This document shows, one piece after another, positions 23,161-35,394 of a DNA stretch of 64,000 nucleotides. Made by a program: the position numbers and the translations under genes. Source of the stretch: Ceratotherium simum simum (lineage: Eukaryota; Chordata; Mammalia; Perissodactyla; Rhinocerotidae); the NCBI RefSeq assembly GCF_000283155.1, contig NW_004454177.1, forward strand, positions 9,781,775 to 9,845,774. Direction: 5' to 3'. Position 1 is the stretch's first letter. Every line of letters begins with the position of its first letter. Below the pieces are notes generated by a model. That model made no database searches. It was given only the letters and a program-made list of their open reading frames with translations, and was not told where the DNA came from.

Positions 23161-24884
23161 ATATTTCTACCAACGTTTGCCATTTCATTTAAATTTATTT
23201 TTGATCCATGGACTATAAATGAAGAATTGATTTGTGAATTATAGTCTCTTGTTTTGTAAATAGCAATACTCTTAAAATTTCCAATTTCCAATTCAGCCCA
23301 TATCTACCAATGGGAAAACTACAGTGCTTTAAATTTATTCATTTATTGCAATCTAGAAAAGAGCAATGAAGTCAGGATATCCAGGCTATAAACTCATGTG
23401 GGAAGGACAGGATTAAAGTCACCTGGCCACACCCTTCTGTGATGTATTTGGGAGAAGCACATTCATTTACAGGTGAGGACAGTTTGCTCCCTCTCTATTT
23501 TTTCTCACAGGACACTGTTTAAAATCTTGGCATCCAGACCTATAGGGCCACAAGCGCATTTAGAGATCTAGTCCAAACCCTTTATTTTAAAGATGAGGAA
23601 ATTGAGGTCTCAGAGTGATGATGAAAATTTCGAAAGATTATGATGTTAGCTACTTTCAGAACTCAGATTCATATCATCAATAAGAAGGAGCACATGAAAT
23701 TGAAAATGTCAGAATCTACATGTTCTCTGACAGAATTAATATTAGTCCTATAGAGTCGGAACTGACTGGTTGCATTGTTGGGATGTGGTGAGGTAAAATG
23801 AGACTTACAATTTAGGAAGGAAACCCAAAGAATAACTCTCTCTTGGTGCTGAAATAGTACTAGAATTCTATTGATGGGATGAAGTGATATTATTCTGTAA
23901 ACCAAATTTAGATCAGCAAAGTCAGTTCAATTTCCCTTGATGTACAAAAGCCAGGACCCACTTCTGATAGTGGGAGTGGCTTCTCTCACAACCAGCTCAA
24001 AGTGAGTTGGAAATTCGGTACATGTGAGATATCTATCATGTCTAAAGAAGTCTCATAATATGTGTGTGAGCTGCTGTTTTCCTTCTAAAAAGAGGAAATT
24101 TAATACCTGAAATATCTGGTATAACTAGTTGAGTTGGGGGGGTGAAAGGGCAGAGGTTGGGGGTCTGCAGGTGTTATTTGCCAATAGGTAGGCCTTCTAC
24201 AGGAAAGAGAACTCTAGAGGTTTGGAGATGCCTTATTTCTGAGAGTAATATGTCTCTAATTTTTTCATATCAAAAGTGATCACCCTAAATATAAAATAAT
24301 AAAGAGTAAACTTGGAAATTCTAGTATGTCCTGGGTATTCTACAAGTACACCCCTGTAATGGCTGAGTCAGACCCCAGCTAGCTTCCGTTCACTTTATGC
24401 CTTGAAACTTGGACATGGAGAGACCCTTAGAAGAAGAGACGCACAAGGGGAGTGACTCTCATCTTACTGGTGAGACTGGGCCATGTCTGATAACAAGCAC
24501 ATCTCATAGATTCCAGGAGAGGGAGAACCTCAGATCATCAAGCCTGGAAGTAGAGTATTCGGGAAGATGTAGACAAAGCAGGCTAAGACTATGATCTCTG
24601 AATCTGGCAGATACAGACAAGACTTGCACTTCAAATTCTTGGGACCACGCTGTACAAGTTGGGTTTTTAGTTAAAGGGCTCCAGTTCACTGCACACATGA
24701 GGCTTACAAAGGAACAGGTAGAAATGTGGGGGAGATACAGCTTACTGCAAAGACTCAAATGCCAAGAGAAGGGAATTCCAAGGAGTGTCAAGTGCTGCAG
24801 CCAGGTCAAGAAAGATGAATAATTTTAGATCATTGAAAATGAAAATTATGAAGAAGCTTTGAAGAGCTTTTCATAATGCAATAA
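23161..24884. other. Unassigned unique sequence
   Basis: No gene is supported. 23555-23625 looks like a decayed MIR/L2-like piece ('gatctagtccaaacccttta', 'aagatgaggaaattgaggtc'). The rest has no recognisable repeat or exon. Confidence 0.4.
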
Positions 24885-25075
24885 TTCTTAAACTTCAGTG
24901 TGTATAAGAATTACCAGAATGCATCTAAAACTTACAGATTTCTAGGCTCCTTCTCCAGAGAGTCTGATTCTTTGGTCAATATAGTGCTCAAGAATGTGCA
25001 TTTTAGACACACTTCTCAGGTGATTCTAAGCAAGCCATCCATGAGCCGCTCTGTGAAAGACACTGCTGTAGAGAG
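24885..25075. repeat. MER5A-type hAT remnant
   Basis: It has 'taattcttaaacttcagtgt', 'aagaattaccagaatgcatc', 'agagagtctgattctttggt' and 'tctcaggtgattctaagcaa' in the order of a MER5A-type element, which suggests a full-length but diverged copy. Confidence 0.75.
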
Positions 25076-25367
25076 GTGATGTGGGTGGGTGTGGTAGGTG
25101 TAAAGGGCAAGTTGCTAAAGGGTAATGGGCTGGTGGGGAAGTGGAAACAAAACACATGACCTCTTTGGAAATTTTGACAGTGGAAGAAAGAAGAAAAGAC
25201 TAGGGAGAATGGTTGGAAAAGGTGACAGAGTTGAGGAAGGAGTTTATGTGATTGGGAAACTTCGCTTGTTTATAGGCAGAGAGGAAAGAACTGGGGAAAA
25301 GGAGGGAAAAGGGAGGTGGAGGATTGGAGTCAGTTAGGGCTCTTGCTTACAGGTAAGAGAATTGTGA

Positions 25368-25830
25368 AGTCAAAACTGACTTAAGCAAAAAGGGGAATAT
25401 ATTAGTTCATGAGACTGAAAAATTGAAGAGGGAACTCAAATGAGGACCAGGACCTGGTTTATCTCTCTCTCTTGACTCCTTTATTTTGGCTTCATCATCA
25501 GAACACTAATGGTGGTAAGACGGCTACCAGAAGCTGAACACATCCTTCCAGGCTCAAGTTCAGCAGAAAAGACAATATGCTCCTCTCCCAACTGTTACTA
25601 TAAATAGTTCCATTGGTCACATATTCATTCCTGAGCCCATCACTGCAGCTGGGAGAATGCAATGCTCTAATTGGCCAGGCTTCAGTCTCTTGCCCCCTCC
25701 CTTGGGGTGGTTGGGGTCAACTATTCAAAAGTCCTGTTGATCATGAACTGACAAGGTTTTGTACACCAGATGAAAATCAGGGTGCTATTACTAGGAGAAA
25801 GATGAATAGATGTCTACTATGAAGATAATT
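25368..25830 (+). repeat. Probable hAT/MER1-type DNA transposon remnant
   Basis: It starts with 'actgacttaagcaaaaaggg' and contains 'ctctaattggccaggcttca' and a late block with 'gggtgctattactaggagaa'. A second piece at 44370-44868 starts in the same way ('gttaacttaagcagaaaatt') and has a similar middle. The recurrence supports a dispersed family, which I cannot name with confidence. Confidence 0.5.
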
Positions 25831-25884
25831 GATGAAGCTAGGAATAAGTGCCTAGTTAGTCCCATTCCCTTTTGTAAATTTATT

Positions 25885-26132
25885 TATTTATTTATTTTGT
25901 GAGGAAGATCAGCCCTGAGCTAACATCTGTTGCCAATTCTCTTCTTTTTGCTGAGGAAGATTGGCCTTGGGCTAACATCCATGCCCATCTTCCTCTACTT
26001 TTTATATGGGACACTGCCACAGCATGGCTTGATATGCGGTGCATAGGTCTGCCCCTGGAATTCGAATCTGTGAACCCTGGGCTGCTGAAGTGGAGCATGC
26101 GAACTTAACCACTGTACCACCCGGCCAGCCCC
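25885..26132 (-). mobile_element. ERE-type SINE
   Basis: Antisense ERE with 'gtgaggaagatcagccctga', 'gctaacatctgttgccaatt', and a head ending in 'ccacccggccagcccc'. A perfect 12-bp duplication 'tgtaaatttatt' flanks it (25873-25884 and 26133-26144). The insertion site is AT-rich, as usual for L1-mobilised SINEs. Confidence 0.95.
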
Positions 26133-26264
26133 TGTAAATTTATTTTTTGTATTGTGAAATATCTAAGACAGACAAGAATAAAAGGAAATAAAACAAACTC
26201 CCTTGTATCTACCACCTAGCATTATGAAGGATTATCTTTAAGCCACCTTTGCTTAGAAAATCTA

Positions 26265-26840
26265 TTTATGTAATATCTCATTTTAATAGATTAAAGGAAA
26301 AACTGGATCTTTCAAATAGATGCAAAAAAAAGCATTTGATAAAATTCAACACTCTTTCAAGATAAAAAAAATTCTTAGTAGACTATTATTAGACAAGGGA
26401 CAGGGACTTTCTTAATCTGATCAAGGATACTTCTAATAGACCTACAGTCAACATCATACTTATGGTGAGATTGTGGAAGTATTCCCATTAAAGACAGGAC
26501 TAAAACTAAGACCACTGTCATTGATTCTATAGCCAATGTAATAAAACAAGAAAAAGAAATAACAAGTAAAGGATTGGAAACAAACATATAAAGCTGTCTT
26601 TATTTCTAGATGATCTAGTTGTCTACATTGAAAATCCAAGAGAATGTACAAAGTATTAGAGCTAATAAAAATGCTAGCATGTTTGCTAGATATCAAATCA
26701 ACATACAAAATCGATAGCATTTCTACATGAAACAATAACAGTCAATGTTATTAGAAAAAAATTTCATTTACAATACCAAAGAAGCTGTAAGATAGATATA
26801 AATAAATTTATCAAAAGATGTGCAAGTTTTCTGTGAACAA
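26265..26840 (+). mobile_element. L1 (L1M-like) ORF2 fragment, RT region
   Basis: The stretch follows L1 ORF2 around the RT domain: 'gcatttgataaaattcaaca', then a part like 'ctttatttctagatgatcta' (the F/YADD region with altered residues), 'atcaaatcaacatacaaaat', and 'ttcatttacaataccaaaga'. It is highly decayed and has no usable frame. Confidence 0.75.
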
Positions 26841-29454
26841 AATATTTTGAGTGAAAAGTTTAATCTATTTCACTTTTCTTCTCTTTCTCCATCTCTCTCT
26901 CTTCACCCTTTCTTGTCTAGTGGTTTTCCTTTACCTCCTCCCAGCTTACTTGGTCCCTCTTCCAGAACTAGGTCTTATAAACGGCTACTCAGAGTTCTCC
27001 CCCAGGTGACGGTGGATTGTCACAGATTCGAGGACCTGGTATGAGGCTGTCTCTGGCCTCCCACATCTCTGGGCTGCAACTTACAAAGAAATGTACCCTT
27101 GGACAACACTTGTCAGTAATAGTTTCTAGCCTCCTTTTTCTACCTGGAAGGGGAATAGGGTGGTAAAAATTCCTGGCTCCAGTCCCTTGCTTTGTGTGAA
27201 GTATTTTAAACTCCTTTATCCCCAGGAGCTGAACTCAGCCTCCATTACCAGCTCCTGGGCCCAAAGCCCAGCAAGGTCATGGCTCCATTCAGGCTTACCT
27301 TTTTGTGTTTTTTTGACCTGTTTCTGATCAATAGAGATGCATATCTCATATTTGAACCTGGTAATATATATGTCTGTTCTCACTTTTTACTTCATTGTCA
27401 TGCATTTATAGAGTGGAAATGTTACCGGTTTTGCTTGCCTTGGTGGGACTTGAAGCCAAAATCAGTGGGGACCCGAGGAAGAGCCCAGCGCTGGTGGGCC
27501 ATGAGCCAACAATCAGCCCTTTCTTCCTCAGAGAGTCCTTTTCTGTTTGGTGTCGCGGATTTGAAACAAAACCAAAGCTGAGCGTTCAACAGCACAAACT
27601 TTTATTCAACGGCCAATCAAGCATGAACTCATTGCCCATCTTGACCAGAGATATTTCATTCCTTTTTCTGGAGAATAAAGAGAAGGAGAGGATGAGAAAA
27701 GATACACTGTTCATCTAAATGTTTACCAATTAACACCAACTTATATAAACATCTATTTAAAAAATCCCTTTGGGAAATGGGCAAGATGAAAGTGAAGGGT
27801 AGATCGAGAAGGAAAGCAGTAATTGGGGACCCGGGAGCTTGAGAGATGGAGAAACAGGTGAGGATTGGAAGAAGAGGAAGCCCTGCTTATGAGCAGCTGC
27901 TCCTCTGCGGGCATCTTGAATTCTGTCCCTTTTCTTCAGTGTGGCAAGAGCTCTTCTCCCTTTCCTCCTGATCTATCTTCTCACGTACTTCTCTCCCTTC
28001 CAAGAAAGGGAGATGGATGGTTGTGATTCCTTTCCCCTTCTTTCCTCTTGGATTCTCACAAAGAAGAGATCCAAAGACACTTCCAGGACTCAGCCAGGCC
28101 CTTCCCTTCATTTCTGAATAACGATCTCTAGATTTGGAAGCTGATCAGCAATCAAATTCTCCTCAGAGCCCAGATCAAGGACTTGCACTGATAAACTCTC
28201 CCTTTTTTACCTCCTGTAGTATTTTTGAATACCTCCTATGTGCCAGGGTTAGAGATCCCAAAGGAAAATTCGTAGATAAGAAATGAAAAATGATGTAGAG
28301 CAGTCACCTACTCCCGAAGCCATCCTTGAGAATGGAGATGCCCTCTGATTTCTGAACTCCTCTTCCAGCCTTCTCTTTTCCTTTCCTTTCCCCACGTTGC
28401 TGCCAGTCTCTGAACCTAGAAGAAGAGCCAGCTCTCTGGTTAAAGAACAAAGGTTCCTGCTTATTCCTGGTTCTCCTGTTTCACCATGAGGACCCTGGCT
28501 TTGGAAGCATATCTGCTTTGGCTCCTGGCCATTATCTCCTGAGGTCACCTGAGGAGGCTAGTGCTGTCATCATGGCCACCAGTCTGTGAGGGCCTGTCCT
28601 GGGGCTTGTCCAAGCCCCAGCTCCAGGAGGCAAACTGCAGATGGCTCTTCTATTTTTAGGTCCTGGGACGTTGCCCATGACTGAGCCAGTGACCTGGAAG
28701 AGCCAATTCTCCCTCCAGTCTCTGTTTCTGACTCCCTCATTCCCCTTCATTGTTCTACCAGAATTTCCCTCTGTCTATGGGACTGGGATGAAATGACCCT
28801 GAGTTAACTGAGTTAGACTTTGGTCTGGGGACACAGAACTTGATGTCCCTGGTGCCTGCGAAGACTGTGGCTACAAGACTGGTTTTAAACATAACAGACT
28901 AGATTTCTTGTTACATCAGGGATCTCTAAAATTTTTCATCATGCCTTCCTATCAATAAAACATTTTTGAGTATACATCCCAGTTTTTGCTTATGAATTTA
29001 TTCATAAATTCTACACGTGTGCTTTGTACTAATATATTATATAGGTTATATGTTTATACAGAAAATAGGAAATTTATAGGCTGAGATAGTTCTAATGGAT
29101 TAGAAGTTCTCACATTCTCTTTTTGTACTGCATACATCTTCTGGCACATCCCACTGTGGAAATCAATGCTTTTTGTAGTGAAATGAGAAAATTTCCTTTG
29201 GAAACTTTTTTTTTTTTTTTGAGCTGCAATGTTAGCTATTGTTGATTTAAGGAATGATGGAAAAGATTTTTGTTGGCCAGAGTATTTTCTCTTTTTCAAT
29301 AAATAGCAATATCTGAACATTCTCTATTACAGAAGTGATAACCTTTGGGTTAAGCATTGCCTTCTCTCTGAGACTTCTTAAAACACAAATCCTCCTGAAA
29401 GATGTAGGGAATAGAAGCATGTTACATCTCCAGTCTTTTGGGTTGATGCCTAAA
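26841..29454. other. Mostly unassigned unique sequence
   Basis: No exon is supported. 27520-27690 has features of a retroviral LTR end ('cacaaacttttattcaacgg', antisense AATAAA) but is too weak to call. 28240-28760 is a moderately GC-rich unique stretch with small antisense frames and no domain. A T run at 29206-29220 precedes unassigned sequence. Confidence 0.35.
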
Positions 29455-29545
29455 TCCTTGCTTTCCTCAGAGCCCTGACTGCCTGGCACATAAGAAGAGC
29501 TCAATAAGTATTTGTTGAACAAGTGAATGAGTCTGGAAAGGACAC
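29455..29545 (+). repeat. L2-like 3' terminus
   Basis: The tail 'ctgcctggcacataagaaga' followed by 'gctcaataagtatttgttga' and 'acaagtgaatgagt' is characteristic of the 3' end of L2 or MIR-type elements. Confidence 0.55.
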
Positions 29546-30164
29546 AGAAGGGAAAGAACAAGAAGAGCAAGAAGGAGAAAGAGTACTGGGAGGTAGAGTG
29601 CAGATGAGTTTCCTCCTCTTCCTAATTTTGCTTGGGCTGGGGGCTGTCATTCAGCACAGTGTGCTCCCTCCCAGTACAAGGCTTCTTTTGCTCTGAAATT
29701 TTGTTTACCAGGATTGGTGGGGGAGTCCGGGTCCCTGCAACTTTGAGAATGGACCCTCTACCATCTGGACATCCAGAAGTCCCTCCCTGCTTTTCTGATA
29801 AGCTGAGCAGAGTTGCTGTTCCATTTCTTGCCACCTTCACTCTATTCTTAGAGCAGCCTAAGATGAGGGGGCAGAGGTCTATCCTTCCAGACTCTTAGGG
29901 TATTTGTGGGAGCAAAGATGGATCTGCCCACTTTGGTATCTTCGGGACATTTCTGTAGGCAATGGAAGGAGGCTTCTTTTTCCAGAGAAGAAATACATAG
30001 TGAAATGGATTCTACTCATCCAGTCAGCCTTGGGCAGGTTTTTGTTTGTGTGTTTCTTTCTTTCTTTTCTGACTCCCTCACTCCAAAACTAGGAGAGGAT
30101 TTTCACAGATTTGATTAAGACGATAGGCTGAGTGAGAGTATCCTTTCCCCTTTACTCTCTCAAC
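29546..30164. other. Unassigned unique sequence
   Basis: Nothing recognisable. Two overlapping 62-70-codon frames at 29904-30118 have no domain. Confidence 0.4.
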
Positions 30165-33100
30165 ACACTTAAAAATAAAGGTATGTGTAATGTGGAAATG
30201 CTTGTAAACATGTGTGTGTCTCCATAAACAGCACCAATTCAATTTAAATTGCAATGAATTTATAGATTTATTTGGTGAAAATTGACATCTTTGCAATATT
30301 GAACTTCCAATTCAGGAAAATGGTATGTTGCTGTATCTCTCAAAATATTGAGGCCTTCTCTAATGTCTTTCGGCCGTATTTTACAGTTATCATCACATTT
30401 TGTTTAGCCATTTATCTGTGATAGACATTTGGGTTGTTTCCACCTTTTGGCTATTGTGAATACTGCTGCTATGGCCATAGGTATACAAATATCTATTGAA
30501 GTTCCTATTCCCAGTACTCTTGGGTGTATACCTAAAAGGGAAATTGTTGGATCATATGATAATTCTGTGTTTAAATTTTTGAGGAAATGCCAAAATGCTT
30601 TCCACAGCAGCTGCACCATTTTACTTTCCTACCAGCAATGAACACAGTTCCAATTACTCCATATCCTTGCCAACACCATTTTCCACTTTTTTTTTTTATG
30701 ATAGCCATCCTAATGAATGTGAAGTGGCATCTTATTATGGCTTTGATTTGCTTTTCCTTAATGACTACTGATGTGGCATACTGTATTTTTAAATTGATTT
30801 TTGCTAGTTGGCATCCTTATTTTTTAAAATAAATTGTAGAATTATTTTTCAAGTTCCTCAAAAAATTTTGCTGACATTTTAATTGGATTGCATTGATTTT
30901 ATAGATTAATTTGGTAAAAAATAGAGCTCTACATTTATTCATCTTTTCTATATCTTTTAAACAAGTTTTAAAAAATTTAATAAAGTTTAAAATTTATGTG
31001 CTTAGAAGGGTGCACATTCCTTATTGGCTTCTTCCTTAGATATGCTATAGATTTTGTTGCTATTATAAATAATATCTTATTTTCTATTTTCTAGATCGTT
31101 ATTACAAGTCTTCAGAAATGCTACTGGTTTTTATAGATTGAACTTGTATCCAGCCCCCTTGCTGAACACTTATTAGCTCTTACAGTTTGTCTTTGGACCT
31201 ATTCCAAAGAGTGTTTATATATCCTCATAGACGAGCATATAACTTGCAAATAATAGCAGTTTTATCACTTCTCATTCAATTCCTACAACCTCTTATTGCT
31301 GTGGCTGTTAATGTTATTATTATAAGTCATACGTAGCATTAGCCAGGATACCCAGAAATGGTGATAGTAAACACTCTTTGTCTAATTTCTAATCTTCTCG
31401 ATTGACGTTTACTATGTATTTTGGGTATAGATCCTTTATTAAGTTAAGGGAGTTCCTTTTTATTATTATTTTTTTCTGAGAGTTTTTATCATAAATATAT
31501 ATGGAATTTTTATCAAATCTCTTTTTAATGTGACTACTGATATTTCATTTGATTTTTCTACTTTGGTCTAGTGCGTAAATTATACTCAATGATATCTATT
31601 GTCAAATGATCTTTACATTACTGGGATAAACCTTACTCAGTCATGATCTATTACTTTTTTATATGCTGTTGAATTTGGTGGGCTTATATTTTATTTAACA
31701 TTTTGGGATCTATAAGTGAAAAAGTTGTTATTTTATTTCCTTCTCCTATGCTTATTAGAGCTTGGAAATAATCTAATACTAATCTAATAGAATGAGTTGG
31801 GTAGCTCTTACTCCTTCTATACTTTCTGAAGCAAATTGTTCCAGAGGGTTTTTTGAAATATCATCTGTAAAACCACCAGGACTAAGGCCTTTCCCCCCAG
31901 AGACAGGGGCATCTGTCCTTTTTTGTTGTTGTTAATCATTTCAATTTCTTTATTTGTTATTGATTTGTTCAAATTTTTCTTGGGCCAGTTTTATATTTTT
32001 CCATATATTTTAAATATTTTAATACATTTTCAATATATTTTATCTTGCTTTTTATTTTATTAGTGAATAGTTATTCATATATATATGTTGATTTGGGGGG
32101 ACTGTATTGAGGCTCTCTTTGTGATCTAGTAAATGGTGAATTGTTTAAATGTTCTATGTGTGCTCAAAAAAAGTGCTTTCTCCACTTGTTGGTTGATGTT
32201 GTAAAGTTCTTTCTACTTCCCATATAATTATTATTTCAAGTTTATGAATCTTGTCATTTGAATATTCTTTATCATTGTTTATTATTTGTCTGCTTGTTCT
32301 CTTAGTTTCTCAGGTGGTTGCAAAAAAGTTTCTAATCACAATTTTTATGTGTTTTTCCCTGTAGTGTTGTTGCATTTTATATCTTGAAGCTATGTTTTTA
32401 AGGGCATATATGTTTGCGTTTGTTACATCTTTCTGATTTTGTTTTCTTTAAAAAAGTCCTTCTTTATGATTTTTTTGCCTTAAATTTCAATTTTCTGATA
32501 TTAAATTTGCTTCCCAGTTTTGTTTCAAAATTACCTCATACATGTTTTCCATCCTTTTATTTGTGACTTTCCTCTCATCTTTTGTTTTATGAATATTCTC
32601 TTTAGAAAACATATGCTGAATATTCCTTTTTTTGGGGGAAAAAATCCAGTCTGTGAGTCTCTGTCTTTTGATTGGTGAGTTTAATCCATTATAAATTGTA
32701 TTAGTTTTCTAGGACTGCCATAACAAAGTACCACAAACAGAGTGGCTTAGAACAACAGCAATGTGTTGTCTCACAGTTTTGGTGTCTAGAGGCCTGAAAT
32801 CAAGTTGTCATCCTCCCTCTGAAAATTGTAGGAAAATCCTTCTTTGTCTCTTCCTAACTTCTGGTGGTTTGCTGGCAGTCTTTGGCATCTCTTGGCTTGC
32901 AGCTGGATAGTTCCAATAACTGCCTTTGTTGTCATATGGACTTTTTCCATGTCTCCATCTTCCCATGGCCGTCTTCTTAAGGACACCAATTATATTGGAG
33001 TAGGTTCCACCCTACTCCAGTATAAATTCACCTTAATTTAGCTAATTATATCTGCAACAACCCTATTTCCAAATAAGTTTACATTCTGAGGAACTGGGAT

Positions 33101-34362
33101 TTAGAACTTCAATGAATATTTTTTGGAGGAATACAATTCAATCCATAACACAATTTATGTAATTAATTTTATGTTAGTATTTATTTCAGTCATCTTATTT
33201 GTAATTTATACTTACTATATTTTACTTTTCTCTCTTTTCTTTTTTCCTTTCTTGCCTTTCATTGGATAGAATTTTATTCTACTGGTTTGAAAATCCTGAA
33301 TTCAATTTTTATGCTTTTTAATAGTTATATTTAAATTATTAAACATCATATTTATGTTTATTTTTCTCATCAATTCTCTATTAGTATATATATATTTCTC
33401 TATAACAAAATGAGTATAATTTCACCTTCCACTATTCTCTCTTTGCAATAGCTATTTTTTCATCCACTACTCACTAGTCATGTTGGTGTTGCTCAAAGTT
33501 TATTTCCAGATGGTTATGAATGTTTTTGATATTTTCTTTCTCATCTTCTCTCACTTTAATTTATCCTTTTCCCTCTACTTTTTAATACTAGAATTAACTT
33601 TCCTAAGTTATTTATACACTCTCATTTCATTTTTATCTCATAACAGTTTTATGGATTTCTCTTCTAACTGGAGTACATTCTCTAAGAGTGTTTTCAATGA
33701 GAGTTTTGTACATTAACTTCATTGGGCCTTTTATGCTTGAGATTATTTTTACTATATATTTAAATATTTATTTTTCTTGAATATAGATTTTTGGTTTGAA
33801 GTTCATTAACACTTTGAAAGTATCACATACCTGTCTTCTTGCCTCTCTTGTAACTGTTGAACAGAAGTTGGATGTCCATCAGATTCTTATTCTTGCATGA
33901 GTGATCATCTCTTTTTCTTTAGCAGCTTTTAGAGTTTTGCCTTTGTCTTCATGTTTTTAAATTTCCTTAATTTGCATAATGTGTCAAGGTACGGGTTTTA
34001 GCATGTCTATCTTATTAGGCACTCCATGAGCCCTTTAAGTCTGAGATCTTGTATCTTTCTTTAATCCTGGAAAACCCTTGGTTATTTTTGCTTCAACACA
34101 TTCCTTGCTTTCTTTCTTTTCTTCAAGACTTCCTATTATACAGATGATGACACCTGTATTTTTATTCTCCATAGCTTCTAATTCTGTTATATTTTCTAAC
34201 TCTTTATTCCTTCCAATGTTTTCTGGGAGAATCCATCAACCTGGTCACCCAGCTCCCTTGTATCTGTCCCAACAGAATCCATTTTTATTATTTATGTCAT
34301 TTATGAGTTCTTTGTTTCAATGATTAAATTTTTCTTATCTAGTGTTTCTATTTGATTCTTTT
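30165..34362 (-). mobile_element. Old L1 (L1M-like), minus strand, 3' two thirds
   Basis: In antisense this runs from the ORF2 C-terminus (30395-30830) through the RT and endonuclease regions (30831-33480) into ORF1 (about 33720-34362). The fragment at 30235-30394 repeats an ORF2 segment that also occurs near 30870-30925, so it is out of order. An MLT1 LTR (32694-33152) interrupts it, and the younger L1 at 34363-40704 splits it. Coding capacity is lost. Confidence 0.8.
32694..33152 (-). repeat. MLT1-type MaLR LTR inside old L1
   Basis: Antisense MLT1: 'attagttttctaggactgcc', 'caaagtaccacaaacagagt', 'gtctagaggcctgaaatcaa', 'aaggacaccaattatattgg', 'ccctatttccaaataagttt' and an end near 'acaattcaatccataaca'. 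It is a solo LTR. L1 endonuclease-region sequence continues on both sides. Confidence 0.85.
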
Positions 34363-35167
34363 TTTTAATTTTATTGAGGTCATAATAGTTTATAAAATTG
34401 TGAAATTTCAGGTGTACATTATTATTTGTCAGTCACCATATATATGTGCCCCTTTACCACTTATGCTCCTTCCCCAACCCCTTCCCCTCTGGTAACCACT
34501 AATCTGTTCTCTTTGGACCTGTGTTTGTTTATCTTCCACATATGAGTGACATTGTGTGGTGTTTGTCTTTGTCTGGCTTATTTCGTTTAATCTAATACCC
34601 TCAAGTTCCACCCATGTTGTTGCAAAAGGGACGATGTTGTCTTTTTTTATGGCTGAGGAGTCTTCCATTGTATATATACACAGCACATCTTCTTTATCCA
34701 TTCATCAGTTGATGGGCACTTGGGTTGCTTCCACGTCTTGGCTATTTTGAATAATGCTGCAATGAACATAGGGGTGCATAAGTCTCTTTGGATTGTTGAT
34801 TTCAAGTTCTTTGGATAAGTACCCAGTAGTGGGATAGCTGGGTCATATGGTATTTCTATTTTTAATTTTTTGAGAAATCTGCATACTATTTTCCATAGTG
34901 GCTGCACCAGTTTGCATTCCCACCAGCAATGTATAGAGTTCCCTTTTCTCCACATTCTCTCTAACATTTGTTATTTTTCGTATTGGTAATTATAGCTATT
35001 CTAACAGGTGTAAGATGATATCTCATTGTAGTTTTGACTTGCATTTCCCTAATGATTAGTGATGTTGAACATCTTTTCATGTGCCTGTTGGCCATCTGTA
35101 TATCTTCTTTGGAAAATGTCTGTTTATATCCTCTGCCTATTTCTTGATCTGGTTTCGTTTGTTTGTG

Positions 35168-35394
35168 TGTGAGGAAGATCGGCCCTGAGCTAACATATGC
35201 CAATCCTCCTCTTTTTGTTGAGGAAGACTGGCCATGGGTTAACATCCATGCCCATCTTCCTCCACTTTATATGGGATGCCGCCACAGCATGGCTTGCCAA
35301 GCGGTGAGTCAGTGCGTGCCTGGGATTTGAACCGGCGAACCCTGGGCTGCCACAGCGGAGTGCGCGCACTTAACTGCGCCACCGGGCCGGCCCC
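35168..35394 (-). mobile_element. ERE-type SINE in L1 ORF2
   Basis: Antisense ERE with 'gaggaagatcggccctgagc', 'taacatccatgcccatcttc', and a head ending in 'gccaccgggccggcccca'. The flanks share an imperfect 'gtttgtttg'-type repeat, so the duplication is hard to define in this GT-rich context. It splits ORF2 upstream of the C-terminus. Confidence 0.92.
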
